NCBI GenBank assembly: GCA_025041175.1 | Contig: JAKCFJ010000001.1 | Span: forward strand, 1,851,526 to 1,915,525 | DNA: 64,000 nt | Direction: 5' to 3' | From: Halobacteriales archaeon YIM A00010 | GTDB lineage: Archaea; Halobacteriota; Halobacteria; Halobacteriales; Haloarculaceae | Shown: positions 1 to 8,418 of the stretch, one piece after another | Layout: each line of letters opens with the position of its first letter | Numbering within the stretch: position 1 is the stretch's first letter | Position numbers and translations under genes: made by a program | The notes under the pieces: model-generated | The model's input: only the letters and a program-made list of their open reading frames with translations | Told to the model about the DNA's origin: nothing | Databases searched by the model: none

Positions 1-815
1 TCGACCGTCCCCCACTGCTGTGGGGGGATCTCCTTGATAATGTCGTTCTCGCCGTTTCTGAGGGTGGTCACCCGTGTGGTCGCCTCCTCGACGGGCACGA
101 ACTCGATCTCGTCGAGATTCGGCTCCGTCTCGCCCCAGTAGTCCTCGTGGCGCACCAGCCGAACGAAGTTGCCCTCCTGCCAGTCGTCGAACTCGAACGG
201 CCCGGAACCGACCGGCTGTTTCGTGTTGAACGCGTCCTTGTCCTTCTCTCGAACCGCCTTCGGGACGATGTTCCGGTGGAGCGTGTGCTGGAACGCCCCG
301 AACGGGTATTTGAGATCGAACTGAACCGTTTTCTCGTCGACGGTCTCGATCGAATCGATCATCACGACCTCGTTCGCGTTTTCCGTCTCCTCGGCGGCCG
401 GCGCGTTGAACGAGTGTTTCACGTCCGTCGCGGTGACCGGATCGCCGTTGTGGAAGGTGGCGTTCTCGACGAGCTCGACGATCCACCGCGTGCCGTCGCG
501 TTCGACTGTCGGCTCGCCGGTCGCCAGCGTTGGCACGTGACCCGTCTCCTCGTCGTACTCGTACAGTCCCTCGAACACCTGCATGACGACCTCGTCCGAC
601 GGAACGTCGTTGAGTACGACCGGGTCGAACTCGACCGGGCTTTTCACCTGGGCGAACTGCAGTTTGCCACCCTTCTGGGGGGTGCCGGTGTCGCCGTCAG
701 AGCCACCATCTCCATCGCCGCCCAAACAGCCGGTCAGACCAACAGTACCGACAACCGCGACCCCCTTGAGCAGCCGCCGCCGCCGAACCGAATATCGTTT
801 GTGTTTATCAGTCAT
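1..815 (-). CDS. Peptide-type ABC transporter substrate-binding lipoprotein (3' end outside window)
   Basis: The first 271 residues of a solute-binding protein are present; the C-terminus lies beyond the window edge. The N-terminus has a twin-arginine run (RRRRLLKG), a hydrophobic stretch and the lipobox LTGC, followed by a Gly/Asp-rich linker, as in haloarchaeal Tat lipoproteins. The mature part (LQFAQVKSPVEFDPV, later VTATDVKHSFN and FQHTLHRNIVPK) matches the SBP_bac_5 (dipeptide/oligopeptide) family. It should sit outside the membrane and deliver peptides or a similar solute to a permease that would be encoded beyond the left edge. The ATG at 815 puts the Tat motif right after the start. 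It is divergent from the ABC ATPase at 972. Substrate unknown. Confidence 0.88.
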   Translation of the reverse strand, partial: MTDKHKRYSVRRRRLLKGVAVVGTVGLTGCLGGDGDGGSDGDTGTPQKGGKLQFAQVKSPVEFDPVVLNDVPSDEVVMQVFEGLYEYDEETGHVPTLATGEPTVERDGTRWIVELVENATFHNGDPVTATDVKHSFNAPAAEETENANEVVMIDSIETVDEKTVQFDLKYPFGAFQHTLHRNIVPKAVREKDKDAFNTKQPVGSGPFEFDDWQEGNFVRLVRHEDYWGETEPNLDEIEFVPVEEATTRVTTLRNGENDIIKEIPPQQWGTV

Positions 816-971
816 GAGTATTGCTGCCGTCAGCCTATCAGGCTAGAAATAACATGATTGAATAAAACATTCGCTTACTAAAACTAGTTTTTCACATACT
901 GAATCCACTGTATTCGGGTCGTTCGTCCCGAAATCCGAAGCCTTACGCCCGGACCACACCTCGTTTCTGGT

Positions 972-1922
972 ATGGTTCTGAACGCCGAGAACGTTCGGCG
1001 TGAGTACGGGGACACCGTCGCGCTGGATGGGGTTTCTCTCTCTGTCGAGCAGGGGTCGGTGTTCGCGCTCATCGGTCCGAACGGCGCAGGGAAAACCACG
1101 CTCATCCGTTCGCTGACCGGCACCACCGAGTACGAGGGGGAGATCGAGCTGTTGGGCGAGCCTCCGAAACGGACGGACACCCAGCGGATCGGCCTGCTCC
1201 CCCAGTCGTTCGACCCACCCGAGCGGCTCACTGCCCGGGAGCTACTCGAGTACTACGGTGGGCTGTACGACGACGCCCGTTCTGTGGCGGATGTGCTCGC
1301 CGACGTGGGACTGGGAGACAAAGCGGACACGTGGTACGAATCCCTTTCGGGGGGGCAACAACGGCGGGTCTGCGTCGGGATCGCGCTCGTGAACGATCCG
1401 GAGCTGCTCGTTTTGGACGAGCCGACGACAGGGATCGATCCCGCGGGACGGCGCGACCTGTGGCGGCTCCTCGATCGACTCACCGCCGACGGCACGTCCG
1501 TCGTGCTCACCACACATTACATGGACGAAGCGGAGTATCTCGCCGACCGTGTGGGCTTGCTCGCTGACGGGTCGCTCGTCGCTACCGGCCCGCCACAGCA
1601 GCTCATCGAAGAGTACGGTGGTCGGAGCCGGCTGGAGGTCGAGGTAGCCGAGGATGTCGATGCTGCCGCTGCGCAACGCGCGATCGAACCGATCGGAACC
1701 GGCGTCGACACGACCGGCCGGACGCTCACCATCCAGGGCGTCACACCGCGCGCGATCGGGGACGTACTCGACGCGCTCGACCACGCCGGCGTCGAATACG
1801 ACGCGCTGTCGTGGCGACAGCCCGACCTGGAATCGGTGTATCTCGCGCTGACGGAGACCGACACCGACGATCCACCAGCGCCCGACACCGGCGAACGAGC
1901 GGAGGTGCTCCAGTCGGGATGA
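972..1922 (+). CDS. ABC-2 type exporter, ATP-binding protein
   Basis: This 316-residue ATPase has Walker A GPNGAGKTT (about residues 35-43), a Q-loop, the signature LSGGQQRR, Walker B LLVLDEPT and a switch His in VLTTHYMDEAE. The DEPTTGIDP wording and the C-terminal regulatory extension are typical of the DrrA/CcmA/NatA-like ABC-2 group, which exports drugs, lipids or polysaccharides. Its stop overlaps the permease start by four bases (ATGA), so the two are translationally coupled and form one transporter. No substrate-specific neighbour is present. Confidence 0.93.
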   Translation: MVLNAENVRREYGDTVALDGVSLSVEQGSVFALIGPNGAGKTTLIRSLTGTTEYEGEIELLGEPPKRTDTQRIGLLPQSFDPPERLTARELLEYYGGLYDDARSVADVLADVGLGDKADTWYESLSGGQQRRVCVGIALVNDPELLVLDEPTTGIDPAGRRDLWRLLDRLTADGTSVVLTTHYMDEAEYLADRVGLLADGSLVATGPPQQLIEEYGGRSRLEVEVAEDVDAAAAQRAIEPIGTGVDTTGRTLTIQGVTPRAIGDVLDALDHAGVEYDALSWRQPDLESVYLALTETDTDDPPAPDTGERAEVLQSG

Positions 1923-2668
1923 GTGCTACACGCCGCATCCGCGCCGAAACGACGGCAGCGTTCCAGTCGTTCGTCCGCCGTCGGACCGCCGTGTTCTTCA
2001 CGTTTTTCTTCCCCGTGATCATCATCCTCATCTTCGGCGCGCTCGTCCAGACCCAGCCGACCAGCGGCGGCCTGTTCGCACAACCGCCGGCGTACTACGT
2101 TCCAGGGTATCTCGCGGTCGTCGTGCTGTTCACGCCGCTCTCGCGCGTCGGGAGCACCGTCGCGCGCCACCGCGAGGGCAACCGCTTCGAGAAGCTCGCA
2201 ACCACGCCGCTCTCGCGCGTGGAGTGGCTGCTCGCCCACACCCTCGTCAACGTCGGGATCATCGGCGTGGCGAGCCTCATCATCCTCGCGTTGGTGGTGA
2301 CCGTCACGGACGCGACGATCGCGCTCTCGTGGCTGCTCGTCCCGTTCATCGCGCTCGGAGTGGCGCTGTTCTGTGGTCTCGGCGCGCTGTTGGGTTCCGT
2401 TGCCGGCTCCCAAGACGGCGTCATCGCTGCCAGCAACACGATCGCGCTCCCGCTGTTGTTCCTCTCAGAAACGTTCATCACGCCGTCGCTGCTCCCAGCG
2501 TGGTTCCGACCGGCGCTGGATCTCTCGCCGCTGTCGTACTTCGCGCGCGGCGTGCGCGCTGCCACGATGGGACCGACGGCCGACGCCTACGGCAACCTCC
2601 TCGTCCTCTGTGTGCTGACGCTCCTGTTTCTCGGCGCAGGCGCGATCGCACTCCCGCAAACGGATTGA
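1919..2668 (+). CDS. ABC-2 type exporter, permease protein
   Basis: 249 residues with six hydrophobic segments, beginning with FTFFFPVIIILIFGALV. It is the membrane partner of the ATPase at 972. The start at 1919 is chosen because it forms the ATGA overlap with the upstream stop and gives a short cytoplasmic N-terminus (MSATRRIRAETTAAFQSF) with the amphipathic helix usual in ABC2_membrane proteins; an upstream in-frame start would add 36 Arg-rich residues of antisense-like character. The segment RHREGNRFEKLATTPLSRVEW is the conserved cytoplasmic loop of the family. Confidence 0.9.
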   Translation: MSATRRIRAETTAAFQSFVRRRTAVFFTFFFPVIIILIFGALVQTQPTSGGLFAQPPAYYVPGYLAVVVLFTPLSRVGSTVARHREGNRFEKLATTPLSRVEWLLAHTLVNVGIIGVASLIILALVVTVTDATIALSWLLVPFIALGVALFCGLGALLGSVAGSQDGVIAASNTIALPLLFLSETFITPSLLPAWFRPALDLSPLSYFARGVRAATMGPTADAYGNLLVLCVLTLLFLGAGAIALPQTD

Positions 2669-2791
2669 TTGTTGCGTTGGCATACAGCATCAGGACGGAT
2701 CGTCACACCAGTGATGAACCACTGAATGCTGAATCCCGGCAGATACGTCGGTACACTCACTGTGTCACGTTTCGTTGGAACGGTTTCAGGC

Positions 2792-3328
2792 ATGATGAAT
2801 CGAGAACACTGGCCGGTAGTCGAATCCGGTATCGATCACGAAGGATACGGCTACACGGCGGGGTACGACCGGGTCAAGCAGCCAGACGGGACGGAGCAGC
2901 CATACGAATGGATTGCGCTCCCAGACATCGTAGTCATCGTCGCCCGTACCGGGAAGGATATCGTCCTTGTCGAACAGTATCGCCCATCCGCGAAAGCCCA
3001 CGTGCTAGAGTGTCCAGCTGGCATCCCCGAACAGAACGAAACGCCGATCGAGACCGCCATCCGCGAGCTTCGAGAGGAAACCGGTTACCGGGCGGACACC
3101 GGGGAATTGTTGTACACGCACAATCCACTGCCGGGATTGCTCCGACACCAACTGCACGTGGTTTATCTTTCGGAGTTAACCGCCGGTGAGACGGATATGG
3201 ACGACAGGGAATTCATCGCGTCTCGATTGATGCCAGTTGCTGATGTGGTTGAGGAGGCACGAAATCCACCCGCAAACGGTATGACGCTCATGGCGTTGCT
3301 CATCGCACAGGAAGACGGCCTGCTCTGA
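2792..3328 (+). CDS. NUDIX hydrolase (ADP-ribose pyrophosphatase-like)
   Basis: A perfect Nudix box is visible: G, five residues, E, seven residues, then RELREETGY, which binds the divalent metals for cleavage of a nucleoside diphosphate linked to X. The N-terminal strand region and the motif LVEQYRP resemble ADP-ribose pyrophosphatases, so ADP-ribose or a nucleotide sugar is the likely substrate. The reading frame is open further upstream (from 2726), but the tandem ATGs at 2792 and 2795 (MMNREHWPV) give the normal N-terminus and about 178 residues. Stand-alone gene, convergent with the DUF420 protein. Confidence 0.85.
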   Translation: MMNREHWPVVESGIDHEGYGYTAGYDRVKQPDGTEQPYEWIALPDIVVIVARTGKDIVLVEQYRPSAKAHVLECPAGIPEQNETPIETAIRELREETGYRADTGELLYTHNPLPGLLRHQLHVVYLSELTAGETDMDDREFIASRLMPVADVVEEARNPPANGMTLMALLIAQEDGLL

Positions 3329-3368
3329 CGACGCTGTACCCTATTCAACGGAACGGATCGATTCCCTT

Positions 3369-4019
3369 CTACCGTGAATTCCACGCTGGAACCGCCAACA
3401 ACAGGAGCGCTTCGCGCACCTCCCACCCGTACACGTGGTTCAACATGAGATACGTGACGATCCCGAGCGCGAGGCTGATCGACCACGAGAGGACAGCGAT
3501 GCGGCCGACCCGCGCGTGAGCCGTGTCGGCGAGCTCAGTGGGCGTGTGTGTGAGTCCGAGAACCACCGCGTACAGCACGACGGGGACGGCGACCACCGAG
3601 AGAAGGATGTGAACCGCGAGCATGAGGAGATACAGCGGTCTGATGATCGACGCGTACGCCGCGAGAAACTGCCCGTCGGCGATCCTGATGCTCTTCTCGA
3701 ACCCGCCGCCCACCTTCCAGAGGTAGAGCACCAGAAATGCACAGATGAGCGCGAACGCGAACAACATCGCTGCCCGGTGTTTGGACACCTGTCCGTCCCG
3801 GATGAAATACCAACCGACGAGCAACGACAGCAACGCGGCCGAGTTCACGACCGCGATGAGATCCGAAAAGAGGAGGACGGTCTCTTCGGAAAGGGTCGGA
3901 AACAGCGGGATGAACCCCCCGAACGCACCCAACACCAGCGCGTATCCGATGAGAGAAAGCACCACCGTCACCGCTTTCGGGTTGTCTTTCACGACTCGAC
4001 TACGGGTTGTGGCGGCCAT
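3369..4019 (-). CDS. DUF420 family membrane protein
   Basis: 216 residues with five or six predicted membrane helices. The pattern LSEETVLLFSDLIAVVNSAALLSLLVGWYFI, then KHRAAM, then HILLSVVAVPVVLYAVVLGLT and a final Trp/Tyr-rich helix is that of DUF420 proteins, which commonly lie near heme-copper oxidase assembly genes. The conserved His residues in KHRAAM and AVHILLS could bind heme or metal, but that is inference. No oxidase gene is adjacent here. The start MAATTRSRVVKDNPK gives the usual short basic N-terminus. Confidence 0.85.
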   Translation of the reverse strand: MAATTRSRVVKDNPKAVTVVLSLIGYALVLGAFGGFIPLFPTLSEETVLLFSDLIAVVNSAALLSLLVGWYFIRDGQVSKHRAAMLFAFALICAFLVLYLWKVGGGFEKSIRIADGQFLAAYASIIRPLYLLMLAVHILLSVVAVPVVLYAVVLGLTHTPTELADTAHARVGRIAVLSWSISLALGIVTYLMLNHVYGWEVREALLLLAVPAWNSR

Positions 4020-4165
4020 ACTGATCGTTCGATCAGCAGGGTTTTGGCCGCTTCGTTTCCGATTTCATCACTCATCACTGCGCTGTCCCATTTCCAGTCA
4101 GTACAAAGATCAGTTTGATTTATCATTTAAGGAGGGTTTTTCACTGATAGCGCTCACGTCCAGAT

Positions 4166-4984
4166 ATGGAACGACGAGCGTTCGTTGCGGGAGTGACAGC
4201 CGGCCTGGGACTGCTCGGGGGGTGTCTCTCCTCGATACAGATCGACAACGGAAACGAAACCCCAACGACGCGGACCGAGCAACGGACCCACGATGTCGGC
4301 TCGGAAACGAGCCTGCGAGTCCGCAACCCCAACGGGTCGGTGACCGTCACGGGGTACGACGGGGACACGGCGACGGTCGACATCGAGATCCGTGGCCCGG
4401 AGCGGTCGGTCAAGGCGGTGTCGGTGACGGCGGATCGTTCGGACGAGCAGCTCTCGGTGGTGACGGAGCACGACGACACGGACGCCGAGCGGGCGGACGT
4501 GTCGTTGACGATCGAATACCCGAACGGATCGCCAGTCGAGCGGTTCGAGACGACCAACGGCTCGATCGAGGTTCGGGACGCGGCCGGCGATCCGGAGCTG
4601 ACGAGCCAGAACGGGAGCCTCTCGGTCCGAAACGTCGATGGCACGGTCGCGCTCTCGACGGACAACGGCTCGATCACCGCCCGAAACGTCGGCGGTCTCG
4701 AGGACGCGAGGACATCGAACGGCTCGGTCGATCTCGACGTGCCATCGATTCCGGGCGACGTGACCGTCAGCACCGCTAACGGTGGGATCGACGCCGCGCT
4801 GGCGCGGGATCTCGACGCGACCGTCACGGCGACCACGAGCAACAGCCCCGTGGAGCTGCACGGCGTGGAGCTCGCCGACACGGACGACTCGACGAGCGTC
4901 TCGGGCACGCTGGGCGGGAGCACTCACTCGCTCGCGTTCGAGACGAACAACGGTTCGATCGATCTCCGGCTGCTGTCGGCCTGA
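4166..4984 (+). CDS. DUF4097-type beta-repeat lipoprotein
   Basis: 272 residues. The N-terminus MERRAFVAGVTAGLGLLGGC carries a twin-arginine and a lipobox (LGGC), so it is a Tat-exported, lipid-anchored surface protein. The remainder is a series of short beta-strand repeats built around N-G-S motifs (NPNGSVTV, TTNGSIEV, QNGSLSV, DNGSITA, SNGSVDL, NNGSIDL), the signature of the DUF4097 right-handed beta-helix family. Many of these NGS triplets are also N-glycosylation sequons. Role unknown; an adhesive or shielding surface function is plausible. Confidence 0.85.
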   Translation: MERRAFVAGVTAGLGLLGGCLSSIQIDNGNETPTTRTEQRTHDVGSETSLRVRNPNGSVTVTGYDGDTATVDIEIRGPERSVKAVSVTADRSDEQLSVVTEHDDTDAERADVSLTIEYPNGSPVERFETTNGSIEVRDAAGDPELTSQNGSLSVRNVDGTVALSTDNGSITARNVGGLEDARTSNGSVDLDVPSIPGDVTVSTANGGIDAALARDLDATVTATTSNSPVELHGVELADTDDSTSVSGTLGGSTHSLAFETNNGSIDLRLLSA

Positions 4985-5036
4985 CCGTGCGAGGGAAGCC
5001 CCCGTGGAGCGCGTCCCGGAAGAAATCAGTGGGGCT

Positions 5037-5900
5037 ATGTGTGGTTCGGCAGTAATTGCCGGCATGATCCCGCCCGTTGCGAGCCAATTCGTGGCAGGAA
5101 CGACCGAAGCGGAGGCGCTCGAACACGCCCGCCAGCTGCGCGAACAGGGGATACATACCATTTGTAACGTGCTCGGGGAGCACTACCACGAACCGGCGGC
5201 TGCCAGTGGGGACGTCGAGCGGTACCGACGGCTCTGTCGAGACGTCGCTGGGACCGATCTGGGGGCGTGTATCTCCGTCAAGCCCTCGCAGATCGGACTC
5301 GGGATCGACGAGGCGACGTTCCGGGAGAACCTCGGAGCCATCGTGGAAACTGCCCGCGATGGGGGAGTGTTCGTCTGGATCGATATGGAGGACCGAACGA
5401 CGACGGACGCGACCCTGGACGCGTTCGAACGGTTCGTTACGGAGTATCCGGAGATGGGCGTCTGCGTTCAGGCGAACCTGCGGCGCACCGAGGAGGATCT
5501 CCAACGACTCGCCGGGCTTCCGGGGACGGTCCGGCTCGTGAAAGGGGCGTACGACGAACCCAAACGCGTCGCCTACACCGACCGGACGGCGGTGGACGAA
5601 CAGTATCGAACGCACCTCAAATATCTGTTTTCCGAAAGCAGCGCCGGAGCGGTCGCCGTCGGTAGCCACGATCCACGCATGATCCAGCGGGCCATCGAAC
5701 TCCACGACGCCTACGGCACCGAGTTCGAGATCCAGATGCTCATGGGTGTCCGGGAGGACGCACAAGCCGAGCTCGTGGAGGAGTACGACGTGTACCAGTA
5801 CGTTCCTTACGGTGACAAATGGCTCTCGTATTTCTCCCGGCGCGTGATGGAACGCCGGGAGAACCTCACGTTTGCGCTCCGGGCGATCCTAAATCGGTAG
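5037..5900 (+). CDS. Proline dehydrogenase (FAD-dependent)
   Basis: 287 residues of the monofunctional ProDH family, which oxidises L-proline to pyrroline-5-carboxylate. Recognisable blocks are LGEHYHE near the N-terminus, SVKPSQIGLGID, FVWIDMEDRTTTDATLDAFE, RLVKGAYDEP and the C-terminal MLMGVREDAQAEL...VPYGDKWLSYFSRRVMERREN, which contains the conserved Arg pair that binds the proline carboxylate. The start is uncertain: ATG 5037 (MCGSAVIAG) or ATG 5064 (MIPPVASQF); haloarchaeal homologues I recall begin close to the latter. No P5C dehydrogenase is next to it. Confidence 0.9.
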   Translation: MCGSAVIAGMIPPVASQFVAGTTEAEALEHARQLREQGIHTICNVLGEHYHEPAAASGDVERYRRLCRDVAGTDLGACISVKPSQIGLGIDEATFRENLGAIVETARDGGVFVWIDMEDRTTTDATLDAFERFVTEYPEMGVCVQANLRRTEEDLQRLAGLPGTVRLVKGAYDEPKRVAYTDRTAVDEQYRTHLKYLFSESSAGAVAVGSHDPRMIQRAIELHDAYGTEFEIQMLMGVREDAQAELVEEYDVYQYVPYGDKWLSYFSRRVMERRENLTFALRAILNR

Positions 5901-6043
5901 CTCGGAACCGCCGATCGGACGCCAACCGTGTGTCACGACAAAACCCGTTTTTCGAGGGGCCAGCCGTGGGATCAGTGGTGACGTACTCGGTATGAGGGTT
6001 CCACAACCACTATGTCATCCGACGGTGATATTCCACGCGTCCC

Positions 6044-6709
6044 ATGACGCAGGAACTCGGTCCTCTTGCTCGGAAATTATCGCTGTCGTACTACGAAGAC
6101 GCCCTCCCAGCACACGATAAGTTCCACGCCAATCGAGTGCGGAACCTGTCTGTTCAGTTAGCAGATGAGTGGGATCGCACCGTTGATAGAGGTGTTCTTT
6201 CCGCAGCAGCGTGGTTACACGACATTGGTCGTCCACGAGAACGATCGGGGGAGATCGAAAATCACGACGAATGGGCCACAGCAGAAGCGGAGGATCTCCT
6301 TACGAGCGAGGCGGTGGCGGCCGACCGAATCGATACCATCAAACACTGTATCCGAACTCACAGTATTCGGTCTCGCTCCCCGGAGCCGGAGCTGCCCGAG
6401 GCGAAATTGCTCTTTGACGCAGACAAGTTGGAAGCGACTGGCGCACGGGGAATCGTTCGTCTGGCCTGTATCGTCGGCGAGCGATCGGGTCGAACGGGCG
6501 AAAAACACGCAGTAATCGATAACGCATCCGTTTCTGGAATGGCTACACCGGACCGTCCAGACATTACGCTCCTTCGAGAGTGGGCAACGGAGCGTCTGGA
6601 TGCGTTGTATACGTCACCTGGACGGCGTCTTGGAAGATCCCGATTGGGTTTTATGGACGATTTCTTCGCACGGTTTGACAGTGAAATTGGTGTCAGAACA
6701 GAAAAATAA
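6044..6709 (+). CDS. HD-domain phosphohydrolase
   Basis: 221 residues. The HD metal-binding pattern is present: His in AHDKFHANRV, the HD doublet in WLHDIGRPRE, a later His-Asp in NHDEWA and the distal Asp in LFDADKLEATG. The order and spacing match the YedJ/HDIG-like phosphohydrolases; the substrate (nucleotide or other phosphate ester) is not predictable. The gene is convergent with the TetR gene. Its base composition is slightly poorer in GC than its neighbours. Confidence 0.85.
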   Translation: MTQELGPLARKLSLSYYEDALPAHDKFHANRVRNLSVQLADEWDRTVDRGVLSAAAWLHDIGRPRERSGEIENHDEWATAEAEDLLTSEAVAADRIDTIKHCIRTHSIRSRSPEPELPEAKLLFDADKLEATGARGIVRLACIVGERSGRTGEKHAVIDNASVSGMATPDRPDITLLREWATERLDALYTSPGRRLGRSRLGFMDDFFARFDSEIGVRTEK

Positions 6710-6792
6710 TCCGCGTGTACGCCACGATCCGCGACAGGTAAGATCGAACTCGTCGGGCCTCTCGAACAGCCCGTTCACGAACGACCAGACGC

Positions 6793-7392
6793 TCATCCCC
6801 CACCGTTCTCCGCGCCGGAACCGACCAACACCTCCCGTCGGAGATACGCCCGAAGCCGTTGGCGGGCCTCCGCCAGCGGGGCACCGACCGTCACGTTGCG
6901 GAGCTGGGCACCATTGATGTGTTCGGCGAGAAACGCGGCCGTATCCTCCGGATCGACGTCCTCCTCGACGACGCCCCGATCGATACCCGCTTGGAGCAGC
7001 GATCGGAGCCGGTCGAAAACCAGCCCATCGAACCCCGCTAACCGCTCGCGGTAGGCCTCGTCGTAGGGCGCTTGAGCCTTGATTTCGAGGATCGCCGTCT
7101 GAAACTCCTTTTGTCCCTCCTCTCGCGGCGTGAGCCGCTCCTCGACGAACGTGAGGAGCTGCGTTTCCGGATCACCGCCGCAGTCCTCGCTGATCTCGGT
7201 CTCGAACTGCTCGTAGAGATGCTCGAGAAACGCGAGCAGTAGATCGTGTTTGCTCTCATAGTGGTAGTGGAGCGCTGCCTTGCTCTTGGTCGATTCGTCC
7301 GCGATGTCCTGCATGCGGAGCGACGCGTAGCCGTGCTTGCACAGGGCACGGTAGGTCGCCCCCATCAGTTCCTCAGTGGTTTCGTCAGACAT
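6793..7392 (-). CDS. TetR family transcriptional regulator
   Basis: 199 residues. The N-terminal helix-turn-helix (ALCKHGYASLRMQDIADESTKSKAALHYHYESKHDLL) is a textbook TetR DNA-binding domain; the C-terminal half matches the TetR_C_6/BetI-like ligand domain with a long helical dimerisation region. The ATG at 7392 gives MSDETTEEL, the normal N-terminus. Two identical-core palindromes lie just upstream (see 7407-7455), so autoregulation is likely. No divergent or co-directional target transporter is present, which is unusual because haloarchaeal TetR genes often sit beside an exporter. Confidence 0.9.
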   Translation of the reverse strand: MSDETTEELMGATYRALCKHGYASLRMQDIADESTKSKAALHYHYESKHDLLLAFLEHLYEQFETEISEDCGGDPETQLLTFVEERLTPREEGQKEFQTAILEIKAQAPYDEAYRERLAGFDGLVFDRLRSLLQAGIDRGVVEEDVDPEDTAAFLAEHINGAQLRNVTVGAPLAEARQRLRAYLRREVLVGSGAENGGG

Positions 7393-7406
7393 TGGTTGGA
7401 AATAAC

Positions 7407-7455
7407 TGACTGGCCAGTCATCCCACACCCTACCTGACTGGCCAGTCAGTTAAAT
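7407..7455 (-). promoter_or_regulatory. Two palindromic operators and TATA box of the TetR gene
   Basis: CTGACTGGCCAGTCAG (7434-7449, perfect 16-bp palindrome) and TGACTGGCCAGTCA (7407-7420, perfect 14-bp) have centres 28 bp apart. On the minus strand a TATA-like TATTTAA (about 7450-7456) lies directly upstream of the first copy, so one operator would cover the region between TATA and the transcription start and the second the early leader. This is the geometry expected for repression by the TetR protein starting at 7392. That this protein is the binder is inferred. Confidence 0.8.
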
Positions 7456-7527
7456 ACGTTGTGAAACGGGATCGGCAGTGTGCTGTGTTTGATTCGTCGT
7501 GGTCGTGACGAAACAACCTGCCCGCCG

Positions 7528-8124
7528 TCACTCCGAGAGTTGAACGATCACGATCGTGCCGGCAAGAAGCGCCAACAGGCCGAGCACGATGCGCAGTCCG
7601 CCGGCAACGAGCACCGAGGAGACGGCGAGCGCAACGGCGATCGCTCCGAACACGACCGCCGGGAGCGTGCGCCGGATCGTCTGCTCGTCGATAGTTGGTC
7701 GTGCGCCCGGCGGGGCTGGTGAGGGCGAGGGACCCCCGCTCGTTCGTCGTGGGCGTCTGTTCGAGACCGACAAGGTCGAGTCGATGTTGACCGACGCGTG
7801 GTTCGGCGCAGTCGGTTCGATAGAAACCGGAACGAACCGCTTTTCGCTGCCGTACGCGGTTGCGATGGTCAGCTCTCCGCTGACTGCGATGCCCGAGGAA
7901 ACCGGGATCGTGATCGAAAGCGTCTCTCCCCGTTCGATGTAGTAGTTGGTGGCGTTGAGGGACGCCACCTCCGACAGCTCCGCATCGAGGTTGAGATACA
8001 CGTGGGTCGACTCACCGTGGTTTCTCAGGACGACACCGAACGCTCCTTGAGTCCCGAACTCGTCAGGAACCCTGAGCGTGTGCATTCCCTCCGGATTGAC
8101 ATCTACGGTGAGACTCTCCTGCAC
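7528..8124 (-). CDS. Haloarchaeal conserved membrane protein (DUF7524-like)
   Basis: 198 residues. Residues 1-120 are a beta-rich domain resembling archaeal 'conserved surface' Ig-like folds (LRNHGESTHVYLNLDAELS, TLSITIPVSSGIAVSGELTIATAYG). A Pro/Ser-rich linker follows, and the C-terminus has two closely spaced membrane helices (AVVFGAIAVALAVSSVLVAG and LRIVLGLLALLAGTIVIV). I associate this architecture and its position next to the Trm112-like gene with haloarchaeal DUF7524; the number is from memory. Function unknown; no catalytic motif seen. Confidence 0.7.
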   Translation of the reverse strand: MQESLTVDVNPEGMHTLRVPDEFGTQGAFGVVLRNHGESTHVYLNLDAELSEVASLNATNYYIERGETLSITIPVSSGIAVSGELTIATAYGSEKRFVPVSIEPTAPNHASVNIDSTLSVSNRRPRRTSGGPSPSPAPPGARPTIDEQTIRRTLPAVVFGAIAVALAVSSVLVAGGLRIVLGLLALLAGTIVIVQLSE

Positions 8125-8175
8125 AGGTTACTTAAAGGGGTGTGGGCGTAAAAAAAGTACAGGTAGAGGCACTCC

Positions 8176-8370
8176 TCACTCGCGCATGTCGGGCGGCAGT
8201 AAGTTCGGGATCCCGTCCGTGATCGGGTACTCAGTGCCACACTCGGTGCACGTGAGCTGTCCCTCCAAGACCTCCGTCACCGCTTCGTTTTGGTCTTCTC
8301 GAGTCACCTCCAGCTCGAGTTCTTCTTTGTCGAGAGGACAACACAAGATGTCCATCAACGTCTCTTTCAT
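8176..8370 (-). CDS. Trm112-like methyltransferase-activating protein
   Basis: 64 residues: MKETLMDILCCPLDKEELELEV..., then CTECGTEYPITDGIPNLLPPD. The two Cys pairs (CCP and CTEC) form the zinc-binding knuckle of the Trm112/UPF0434 family, and the ending G-I-P-N-L-L-P is the family signature. Archaeal Trm112 is a hub that stabilises several RNA and protein methyltransferases. The full family length is present. It lies 48 bp beyond the purA stop in the same direction, so co-transcription is possible. Confidence 0.9.
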   Translation of the reverse strand: MKETLMDILCCPLDKEELELEVTREDQNEAVTEVLEGQLTCTECGTEYPITDGIPNLLPPDMRE

Positions 8371-8418
8371 ACTCGTTCACTCGGTGCTTCGACGCAAAAG
8401 CGTGCCGGGTCGGAGCCG

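Noticed and set aside
1517..2413. 298-codon minus-strand frame opposite the ABC transporter
   Set aside because: Antisense of the ATPase and permease, full of Arg and His repeats, no family features.
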